Assembly (NCBI GenBank): GCA_024114885.1
Contig: CP099422.1
Span: 434,001-498,000 of the forward strand
Length of the DNA: 64,000 nt
Source: Septoria linicola
Lineage: Eukaryota > Ascomycota > Dothideomycetes > Mycosphaerellales > Mycosphaerellaceae
Direction of reading: 5' to 3'
Within the stretch, counting starts at the first letter, position 1, and each line of letters begins with the position of its first letter. Positions 40,577 to 47,768 of this stretch are shown piece after piece. Below the pieces are notes generated by a model, which saw only the letters and a list, made by a program, of their open reading frames with translations, had not been told where the DNA came from and ran no database searches. The position numbers and the translations under genes are program-made.

Positions 40577-41758
40577 TTACACACAAGCCGTAAGTCGTGG
40601 GATGGATATCAACTTAGCCGTTGTGCAAGAAAAGCGCTTCTCGGCTGCTACGGATTCCACAATTTCGCCCGTTGAAGAACTCCTCACGTCCACTTCGAAG
40701 GCGATCTGATATGATATGGCCTCAATCGCTGCTCGTAGAGCCTGCACCTGCTCAGCAAATTGCGAGCTGTAGACTTTCGGCGAAGACCGTGCGAGATGGT
40801 CATATGCTTGGCACATGAGATCGACTTCGTCGCTTTCTTGCACGAGCTTTCGATGCCGCAGATGTGCTCGAAATTCCGCACTGTCGAAGCCCATGATCGC
40901 CAGTATCACGTGTATGCGGTGCTGTATGGGCGCAAATGTGTCGACGGAGTCCAGCATCAGATCTTCTAGTCGCTGCCTTACATAAGAGCAGACGTCGGAG
41001 TCTTCCGGAGTGGGCAAGAATGAGTCGCGGCGAAGAAGCAGGGAGGCACTTGCTGCCGCCTCTGGAGCATCACGTTTGCGAGTGCTGGGCAACAGATCCC
41101 TTATAATCGTGGCCAGTTGGCATGGGTTTGCGACAATTTCCCCGAGCTTCGCATCCCCAAACTCCTGCCATTCGTAGATTTCTCTCAGCAGATTCATAGA
41201 ACCATGCAGAAATGCAAAGGTTTCGAGTATGCACGCGTCCGAAATGGGGCATGAGCAAGCTTGACATGGTACTGGCTCGTTCATACCGGGAGTGCTCTTC
41301 GATGCTTCAACTTCGACGCCGAAAACCGGCAGAAATGTGCCCTGCGTTGATGGAGTCGGAAGCAGCGGCGCTGGCGCGCAGCGCTTTTTGGATATCTTTG
41401 CTTGATATTCGTCAATAGACGGAAAGTAGCCAACGTCAGTCATACTTCGTCCTGAGGCTGCTGTCGGCGATAAGTACGTTTGAGGGGCTTGACTGGCATG
41501 TGATGTGTTATGCGGAATGTGATTTGAGACTTCCAGTCGTGCAAAGGCGTTGTAGCAGCCATGATATTGGTGTCGCCAACACATACGCTTGTCGGGTTCA
41601 TGGTCGGCGGCATGTGTTTCCGAAGCGGTCAAACGCCTTGTCGTAGATGGACAAGGATACGACCCCTCGAATTTGGGCATTCGTTTGCTCCGCTTTAAAA
41701 TGGTCGTGGAGATGGCCGACCCCATGATGCTGGATTTGGCAGGGTGAATATCGGGCAT
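40577..41758 (-). CDS. Uncharacterised protein with possible fungal regulator-like C-terminus
   Basis: Open frame of 393 aa from ATG 41758. The first half is disordered and Ser/Pro-rich with basic runs (KRSKRMPKF). From about residue 165 it becomes helical: VPCQACSCPISDACILETFA, FLHGSMNLLREIYEWQEFGD, then LMLDSVDTFAPIQHRIHVIL and ending LRAAIEAISYQIAFEVDVRS. The layout resembles the C-terminal region of AflR-type fungal transcription factors, but I see no Zn2Cys6 cluster at the N-terminus, so a truncated or DNA-binding-lost member is only a guess. No signal peptide or membrane helix. The frame is intact. Confidence 0.55.
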   Translation of the reverse strand: MPDIHPAKSSIMGSAISTTILKRSKRMPKFEGSYPCPSTTRRLTASETHAADHEPDKRMCWRHQYHGCYNAFARLEVSNHIPHNTSHASQAPQTYLSPTAASGRSMTDVGYFPSIDEYQAKISKKRCAPAPLLPTPSTQGTFLPVFGVEVEASKSTPGMNEPVPCQACSCPISDACILETFAFLHGSMNLLREIYEWQEFGDAKLGEIVANPCQLATIIRDLLPSTRKRDAPEAAASASLLLRRDSFLPTPEDSDVCSYVRQRLEDLMLDSVDTFAPIQHRIHVILAIMGFDSAEFRAHLRHRKLVQESDEVDLMCQAYDHLARSSPKVYSSQFAEQVQALRAAIEAISYQIAFEVDVRSSSTGEIVESVAAEKRFSCTTAKLISIPRLTACV

Positions 41759-42085
41759 GACAACATTGCTAGCAGGACTGCCAGCAAATGACGTTGGTTT
41801 TCAACACCACTGCATCTACAAGCGTCCGCCATGTTCATGGTGTGGTAGATTGCAGTTTAGTCTGCGGATGTCGTGTATCGCTGCATCGCTGTTCGTCAAC
41901 ATATGAGACAAGCGTTGCAGTTGTCGTCTGACGTAGCAGACTATGTCATCTCGTTGTACGAAGTGGCCGCAGATCTCATCAAGTGAATGAGACTGTGCTG
42001 CCTCGCTTCAGCAGAGAGGGTGGCTTGATTTCTGCTCCAGTGTTATCCGGACTCAAATGGTAATTAGAGATGGAGAGACGGACGA
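41759..42085. other. Intergenic, nothing recognised
   Basis: 327 bp between two minus-strand genes; no ORF, repeat or RNA feature supported. Confidence 0.4.
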
Positions 42086-42398
42086 CTATCGATCGTCCAA
42101 TGCTTCTCTGAAAATTATGCCAACGAGAACCGAAAATGATGCCTGGTTGTATGCGGTATGCTGTAAGAGCATAGCTGTCCTCGAATCGGAACCAAATTCG
42201 GAAAAGCTTCGATTGGAAGTTCACACTTACCTCCCTGTACGAAGCTCTGAGCTCCAGGCTATGATGCAGCACTTTCGAGGCATTCGTGCGTGTCGAAGTT
42301 GCGAAGCAAGATGCACACAAAGGAGGGAATACGGAAATGGCGATTGCTACCAACATTGTCAAAAGTGTTGCCAATGCTGCTGTTTGGCCATATGTCAT
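42086..42398 (-). CDS. Small spliced protein with N-terminal TM or signal segment
   Basis: Exons 42231-42398 and 42086-42160 (intron 42161-42230: donor GTAAGT, acceptor CTTACAG) encode 80 aa. It begins MTYGQTAALATLLTMLVAIA and continues ISVFPPLCASCF, a hydrophobic helix that could be a signal peptide or membrane anchor, then a short polar part ending HTAYNQASFSVLVGIIFREA LDDR. The intron is supported because it removes an Arg/Phe-rich stretch and gives a sensible end. The first true ATG is 42398; upstream in-frame TTG is not used. No family recognised. Confidence 0.4.
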
Positions 42399-42749
42399 TG
42401 CCGCCAGCTTAGTCAACTATCAAGGCTGTTCTTCCAAATCGGCTGCCGTCTAGCTGAAAGCAAGCCGGCACCTCGTTTCGTCGCTGAACTGTCGAGACCT
42501 TCGTCTTCCATGACCCGCACCCTCATGATTTTGGTACCGGCCAGAAACAGCATTCAAGACTGGCCCATGCAACTGTTTGTGTAACGAAGTCCGAGAGCCA
42601 TCGTATGTACCCTCGGCTGGGGATCAAAGTCAAAGATCCGCTCTTGCTTCCTTCGCTCAATCTTTCTCTCTGGTCTGAGGAATAGCTTTCAAGACATGAA
42701 GCTCAGATTGCGGAACTGACAATGAGTCTAGCCTTCAGCTTTGCCGCTG
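42399..42749. other. Divergent intergenic region
   Basis: 351 bp between the small TM protein gene (minus) and the NTF2-like gene (plus). A plus-strand 175-codon frame at 42057-42584 runs antisense to the small gene and looks like a shadow. Confidence 0.4.
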
Positions 42750-43295
42750 ATGCTTCCCAGCCCGAGTGACTCGAATGCGTCTTCGCCGCAGAAGTCCAGC
42801 TCAGGAGTGAGCACCACTGCTCAACAGCTTGAGCAAAGCATTATCGATGATGTGAACGCTGTCAACGCGCGAGACTTCAGCCGCGAAGGCCCGCTTTTCA
42901 GACGCAAGGCATCATACTGGGTCGCTGAAGTTACCGCAGGGCTTGCCTCCAAAACATTGACTTGTGAAGAGTTCGTCGAGGCGATCAAGGCACGAACTAC
43001 GGCTCATCCAAATTACAAGCTGCGCGCCATAGACTTCGCCACGACTGTGGACGAGAGGAACGGCCACGCTGAGATATTTGCAAACATGGAAGTAAGTGGT
43101 GGCTGGGACGGTGTCGTTGTTCCTAACGTGACAGTCTGTGAGTATCACAAGATTGATGGAAAGGTGTGTATAGCGAATCCCGGAGTAAGAGCGACGGCTG
43201 CGGCCTGCATTCTAGAATGACTTACTCACTTCGCGCAGTGGTATCATGTCGCGCATCGGACTATGCCTGGAATGGACCCCAATATGCTTCGGTGA
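42750..43295 (+). CDS. NTF2/SnoaL-like fold protein, unknown function
   Basis: Exons 42750-43163 and 43239-43295 with a 75-nt intron give 156 aa. Start is ATG 42750 (MLPSPSDSNASSPQKSSSG); the in-frame TTG at 42741 is not a fungal start. After a Ser-rich tail the domain starts at LEQSIIDDVNAVNARDFSRE, with VAEVTAGLASKTLTCEEFVE, KLRAIDFATTVDERNGHAEI and FANMEVSG, a cone-shaped NTF2-like alpha+beta layout. Splicing replaces an unlikely end with CEYHKIDGKWYHVAHRTMPG, where KWYHV is the expected last strand. Such proteins often serve as small enzymes or ligand carriers; none can be chosen here. Confidence 0.65.
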
Positions 43296-43503
43296 AAACA
43301 GCTGAGCTGCTGTTCGGCCAAGACCTGGGCGGCTGCCCTGCAGCTACTGTGCCGCTTCTCGAAGATAGGCAGCAGGACTTCCTTCAGTGAGCTCAGAATT
43401 TGTGTCCAAAGCTCCTGCGCAGCTTTGCAGACATCAAAGCCACCTCCTGGCAAAAGCACTGTTTACGGTCATCAATAGACTGGGCGCTCGGTCGACTGGT
43501 AAC

Positions 43504-44751
43504 ATGGACGGACCATCTTTGTGGATTGGTATTCATGTGCTCAGCCTGGCCGGAATCAATGCTGTCGTACTGTTTAGCTCTCACAAAGTGCACAAGCTCG
43601 CTAGGGAACTGCGTCTGCCGTGGCCCCTCTCCGCACTGGAAGTCTTCCCTGTTGCCGAAGTACTCATCATGATATATGGTTTATCATTCTACTCTTGGAG
43701 CGATGCCCTAGGTTTTGCGACAGGGGCCTCTTTGAGCAACATGATCGTGGCAAGTGCCATTGCTATTGAGCAAGCGAGACCGAATGGCTTTGCGACCTTT
43801 CCCATGTACGTGGCAGCAGGGCTTTGCTTCGTTCCTGTCAGCTTCGTTCCTGTCAGCTTCGTTCCTGTCAGCTTCGGTGCCCGGACTGCTATCGCTACTC
43901 GGAGGTCATCAGAGCTGCTAGTACTCATGACAATAGCCTTTCTATTACTTATCAGTTATGCTGTTGCTATCCCGCTGGTACGAACAAGGGCGAAAATTCT
44001 CGGGCAGCATGTCGATGAAGCACATTGTGCGGAGCAAGATACTGCGTACCGGATCGCCGCAGCAGCTCCTTCAGCTGGTCAACCTGAGATTAGTACCCCG
44101 TCTGGTGCTGCAAGTGTGGGGGATAGGGCGACAGAGCCTATCAAATATGGCCCGAACCGAGGACAGAGACCTGTTCCAGATCGAGACATGGAGACGCAAT
44201 CACTACTGCCAACGAGATCAGAACTCGACCCTGGATCCATCAACGAATCTCGGCCATCACCTTCGTTCCTGCTCGCTTTGACTGCGCTGCTCTTCTCAGG
44301 CGCCATTACCATCTTTGCTATCCACAGACTCGCGATACGCTCGCGTGTTGGAGATGGGCAGATCGCTACTCTGGCTGGAATAGTGCTAGCAGGCTGTCCT
44401 TCAGCTCCAGTCATGAGAGCGTTAGTTCTGGGTCTTCACGAAGAGGATCTCAACATGCTCCGGAGCAGATGCTCTAATAACCTGATCTTGTTGGTCGTGA
44501 GACTAGGCATTGTAGGACTTCGTTTCAGCCAGCGGTCCATACTGGACGCTGTCTATTTGATTGGCCTGCCAGCACTTGCGACACTCTTTGCTGTCGCAGG
44601 TCATCACTTCCGTGGCTACTGGTGGTTCCTCGGCATTCCAGTCCTCGTTGCTAACATCGCATTCCTGTGCTTCTATACACTACTCGCGCTCGGGTTTCCC
44701 AGTGGGCCACGCGACGATGGCGACATTATTATCGGCAATGAGGCGACATGA
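43504..44751 (+). CDS. Polytopic membrane protein, about 9 TM, unknown
   Basis: Open frame of 415 aa from ATG 43504 (MDGPSLWIGIHVLSLAGINA). Hydrophobic segments lie near residues 5-25, 42-64, 68-92, 98-120, 135-160 and, after a polar loop of about 100 residues, 255-280, 290-315, 325-345 and 352-405. Examples are EVLIMIYGLSFYSWSDALGF, LLVLMTIAFLLLISYAVAIP and GYWWFLGIPVLVANIAFLCF. The two hydrophobic halves split by a polar loop recall cation/solute exchangers, but I see no exchanger signature and no 7TM receptor motif. Helix 4 carries a three-fold FVPVS repeat made by a 15-bp minisatellite. The frame is intact. Confidence 0.6.
   Translation: MDGPSLWIGIHVLSLAGINAVVLFSSHKVHKLARELRLPWPLSALEVFPVAEVLIMIYGLSFYSWSDALGFATGASLSNMIVASAIAIEQARPNGFATFPMYVAAGLCFVPVSFVPVSFVPVSFGARTAIATRRSSELLVLMTIAFLLLISYAVAIPLVRTRAKILGQHVDEAHCAEQDTAYRIAAAAPSAGQPEISTPSGAASVGDRATEPIKYGPNRGQRPVPDRDMETQSLLPTRSELDPGSINESRPSPSFLLALTALLFSGAITIFAIHRLAIRSRVGDGQIATLAGIVLAGCPSAPVMRALVLGLHEEDLNMLRSRCSNNLILLVVRLGIVGLRFSQRSILDAVYLIGLPALATLFAVAGHHFRGYWWFLGIPVLVANIAFLCFYTLLALGFPSGPRDDGDIIIGNEAT
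43827..43871 (+). repeat. 15-bp minisatellite, three exact copies, in a coding helix
   Basis: Unit CTTCGTTCCTGTCAG is repeated three times without mismatch at 43827-43841, 43842-43856 and 43857-43871. In the reading frame it encodes FVPVS three times in a predicted membrane helix, so each copy adds five residues and keeps the frame. Confidence 0.95.
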
Positions 44752-44957
44752 ACATATGAGAGCTCTGCTCAGCAATGTTTGTGTTATGCGCATTCAATTA
44801 GGCAAGTGCCCTCGGCGGCTCACGTCACGGGTGCAGCTTGAAGGGTTCGCCCGATTGTACTGCAACTCGGCTTGGCAGCGATCTGGAGAGATACATAAAT
44901 GTCGAGACAAGGCTGCCTTTCATTCTCCAGGTCACAATCCCCCAATTACCTTGCACA

Positions 44958-45888
44958 ATGGAGCTCAATCAGACCTTCTCATATAGTGGCTGGGACATCA
45001 AATACACCTTACTCAACACATCATCACAAGCAACATCAGATACCGCCAAGACTCCACCCATAGTCTTCGTCCACGGCACTCCATGGTCCTCACAAGTCTT
45101 CCTTCCTCTCGCTCAAGCTCTCTCTTCCCAGCCCTCTTCTCCACAAATCCTTCTCTACGATCTCCCAGGCTATGGCCAATCTCAAACATACACCCCGGAC
45201 ACTCAAGGCACCGAAGAATGCTCTACACTGTTCCAAGGCGACACATCCATAAGATTCCAAGCTCAAGCTCTCGCAGCCCTCCTGCACCACCTAGACTTAC
45301 AATCACCGAACATCATCGCGCACGACATCGCTGGCACAATCGTCCTCCGAGCACATTTACTACACTCTGTCGACTTTTCCAGCATGCTCCTCATGGATAC
45401 CAACACTGTTCTCCCGTGGGGCGATGGATTTTACAAGCTCGTTCGCTCGAACCCAGAAGTCTTCACCAACCTTCCGGCACACGTCTTTGAAGCGGTTCTT
45501 CGTGCGACAATACGTAGTGCGAGCCATGATCCAGATGAGAACTTGATGGACAGTGAAAGCAGTTGGGAGGATGTGCTAGCTCAGCCATGGCTCGGAAAAT
45601 CCAGAGAAGCAGAGGAGTTTTGTGAGACAGATCGCTCAAGCGGATGATGGCGATGTGCAAGAGATGTTGGGCAAGGACTTGTACCAGGAAGTGAGGTGTC
45701 CGGTGAAGATCTTGTGGGGAGAGGAGGATGCTTGGATTGCGAGAGAGAAGATGGAGAGGTTGGAGGGGATGTTGGGAGACAGGTTGAAGGAGTTCGTGAC
45801 AATCCCGAAGGCGGGGCATTTGATTATGGTTGATCAGCCAGAGAGGGTGGACAGGGAGGTGCTGGAGTGGGTGGCGAAGGTGGCGTAG
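44958..45888 (+). pseudogene. Alpha/beta hydrolase (haloalkane dehalogenase-like), one-base frameshift
   Basis: Starts MELNQTFSYSGWDIKYTLLN at ATG 44958. The hydrolase core is clear: PPIVFVHGTPWSSQVFLPLA (oxyanion HG), LLYDLPGYGQSQTY, and after strand 5 the nucleophile-elbow region reads NIIAHDIAGTIVLRAHLL, an Asp where dehalogenase/epoxide-hydrolase relatives have the nucleophile (HDxxG). The C-terminal half (QIAQADDGDVQEMLGKDLYQ, VKILWGEEDAWIAREKM, AGHLIMVDQPERV with the catalytic His) is in the next frame. The switch is at the four-A run 45596-45599: with three A the reading runs PWLGNPEKQRSFVRQ unbroken. So either one A was inserted or the base call is wrong. Without repair the product ends after DRSSG at 45647, lacking the acid and His. 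Confidence 0.8.
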
Positions 45889-46107
45889 GAGGATTTGTGG
45901 GATGCTGTGTTTGGGGAAGGCGGTTGTCTATTGTTGTATAGCTTGTATCTCGTGAGCTCGATTCTATGATTCTTTGAGTGGTTGACCACTTTTTTCTCTT
46001 GCCCTCCTTTCTATCCCACCACTTCTCCTGTGTTGAATCCTCATCATCCTGTGTACCAGAACTCCGCGCTAATCATCAATCATAACTTTTCATCCTGCCA
46101 TGCCCAC

Positions 46108-47364
46108 CTACGCATTTTCCTTGGCAAATTCCTGCAAATACTTCGCAAGCTTCTCAGCCGCAGAGACTGGCACAGCATTGTAGTTGCTGATTCTGATACC
46201 ACCAACACTGCGATGACCCTTCAATCCCATGAGACCTCTCTCCTCAGCACCCTTCAGGAACGCTTTCTCGACATCTGCCTCTCCATTCTTGACACGGAAG
46301 CAAATGTTCATTCTGCTGCGCACAGTCTTGTCTGGGACAACTTGATAGACAGTCTCGTTGCTGTCTAGTGCACCATACAACAGCTGAGCTTTTTGGTTGC
46401 TCTCATCGGCTTGACCAGCGATACGCTGCTGACCTTCAGAGGCTTTGTGCAAGGTCAATAGTCTTTGCATGACCTGTCCCGCGATCCAGACATCGAAGAT
46501 GGGTAGAGTGTTGTATAAGCTGTTGTTCTTGGCAATGGTTGGGTAGTCGAAGACGACGGGACCGATAGGCAGACCGAGTTTGCGGAGCACTTCTGGCTTG
46601 GCGTACTCTGCGTGTGGAGCTAGGAAGGCATTGGAGACAATGGCAATCGTCACACCTGTTGTGCCGATGTTCTTCTGTGCGCCACCGAAGATGACGGCAT
46701 GTTTGCGGACGTCGACCGGTCGGGACAGGAAGTTGCTGCTCAGATCTGCGACCAGATTCTTGCCAGTCGGGGTTGACTGGAACTCGACGCCATCGACAGT
46801 TTCGTTGTCACAGTAGTAGGTCAATGCTGGCTCGCCACCGCTCGCTGTCCAAGAGGATGCTTCTGGAATGACTCCAAACTTGCCATCGCGGTGCTTTCGT
46901 GCATCAGTGACAATGTTGACGTGTTCGCCTCCCACCAGACGAGCAGCTTCTTGTGAAGCCTTCAGTGACCAGGATCCGGTCACCAAATAGTCCAGCTTCA
47001 ATTGCTCCTTGACAACCTGTGCCAACTTCTCTTCGTCACCATCGAGGGCTTTCAGCTGCTTCGCAATCCAAACGCTAACGAGGTTGTAGACGACAGCACT
47101 GAACTCTCCGCTGCCACCTCCTTGCAGGAAAAGGATTTGGTAGCCATCTGGGCCATCCGACTCCGGAATATTTAGCAGCTCCCGCAGCGCTTTTTGAGCA
47201 TTTGCCAGAACTTCATTGGCATCTCCACTACGATGTGAGATTTCCGTAATGCCAATGCCGGTATCTTTGTAGTTCAACAGAACTTTTGACGCTTCTTCCA
47301 AGACTGGGGTGGGAAGTGGTGCTGGACCAGCTCCGAAGTAGTGGACGTCTTCTCTGGCCGGCAT
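46108..47364 (-). CDS. SER1: Phosphoserine aminotransferase
   Basis: Single exon, 418 aa, ATG 47364. PLP enzyme that turns 3-phosphohydroxypyruvate and glutamate into phosphoserine and 2-oxoglutarate in serine synthesis; cytosolic. It starts MPAREDVHYFGAGPAPLPTP, with the class-V/SerC marks GIGITEISHRSGDANEVLAN and ILFLQGGGSGEFSAVVYNLV, and the PLP-lysine segment FGGAQKNIGTTGV (Lys about 231). The end is RSVGGIRISNYNAVPVSAAE, typical of SerC (the RxSxYN phosphate-binding patch). The frame is fully open. It shares a 384-bp divergent spacer with the homoaconitase gene; see the TGAGTCA site. Confidence 0.95.
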   Translation of the reverse strand: MPAREDVHYFGAGPAPLPTPVLEEASKVLLNYKDTGIGITEISHRSGDANEVLANAQKALRELLNIPESDGPDGYQILFLQGGGSGEFSAVVYNLVSVWIAKQLKALDGDEEKLAQVVKEQLKLDYLVTGSWSLKASQEAARLVGGEHVNIVTDARKHRDGKFGVIPEASSWTASGGEPALTYYCDNETVDGVEFQSTPTGKNLVADLSSNFLSRPVDVRKHAVIFGGAQKNIGTTGVTIAIVSNAFLAPHAEYAKPEVLRKLGLPIGPVVFDYPTIAKNNSLYNTLPIFDVWIAGQVMQRLLTLHKASEGQQRIAGQADESNQKAQLLYGALDSNETVYQVVPDKTVRSRMNICFRVKNGEADVEKAFLKGAEERGLMGLKGHRSVGGIRISNYNAVPVSAAEKLAKYLQEFAKENA

Positions 47365-47457
47365 TGTGACTTTGTATAATCTGAAGTTTGTTCAGAAGAA
47401 GATGTTAGAGCTGTGGTGGTCAGTCGTGTTCATCAATGTCCAGTTTATTGTCGTGCT

Positions 47458-47464
47458 TGAGTCA
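47458..47464. promoter_or_regulatory. Gcn4/CPC1-type site (TGAGTCA) in the SER1-LYS4 divergent promoter
   Basis: A perfect palindromic heptamer TGAGTCA (TGACTCA on the other strand) lies 94 bp upstream of the SER1-like start and 285 bp upstream of the LYS4-like start. This is the consensus of Gcn4, CPC1 and CpcA, the bZIP activators of general amino-acid control. Both flanking genes make amino acids, so the setting fits. A heptamer occurs by chance about once in 8 kb per strand pair, so context rather than rarity is the support. Confidence 0.6.
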
Positions 47465-47660
47465 CGTTGATGATGCTGTGCTGTGGCCAAGGATGACTGC
47501 CGACATCGCAGGCTTCCCAAATTTTGTTTCCGGGACGATTACCACGCGTTCCATTGGCTGGTGTCAGGTAGTCTACACCATCCGCAGTATCGCTCATTGG
47601 ACTCTGTATTGTGTCTGCATGATTGCAGGTGTCTGCTGATTGTGCTACAAGAAGTCCGCA

Positions 47661-47768
47661 ATGGCGGCGCTGAGAGCTGGAGCTGGAGCTGGGAGGAGCC
47701 TCCAAAGACTGGCCAGGAGTGTGAGTAGAAGACAGATGAGTACGCAGGATGCAGCAGTCGCTAAGTAG
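47661..47768 (+). other. Upstream ORF overlapping the LYS4 start
   Basis: An ATG at 47661 opens a 35-codon frame ending TAG 47766-47768, out of frame with and overlapping the homoaconitase ATG at 47749. The peptide starts MAALRAGAGAGRSLQRLARS and continues VSRRQMSTQ, which looks like a mitochondrial presequence. It may be an inhibitory uORF, or a leftover of an alternative first exon; a GTGAGT at 47721 could act as a donor but leaves no frame-keeping intron of normal length. Confidence 0.45.

Noticed and set aside
42057..42584. 175-codon plus-strand frame with many cysteines
   Set aside because: The cysteines come from complementing the hydrophobic Ala/Ile segment of the small minus-strand gene; no signal peptide at its start.
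46580..46816. Plus-strand frame inside the aminotransferase gene
   Set aside because: Antisense shadow of a complete PLP enzyme.
47661..47748. Upstream exon encoding the LYS4 presequence
   Set aside because: No GT-AG pair of normal length joins it in frame to the main coding sequence, which already starts with a presequence; kept as a uORF.
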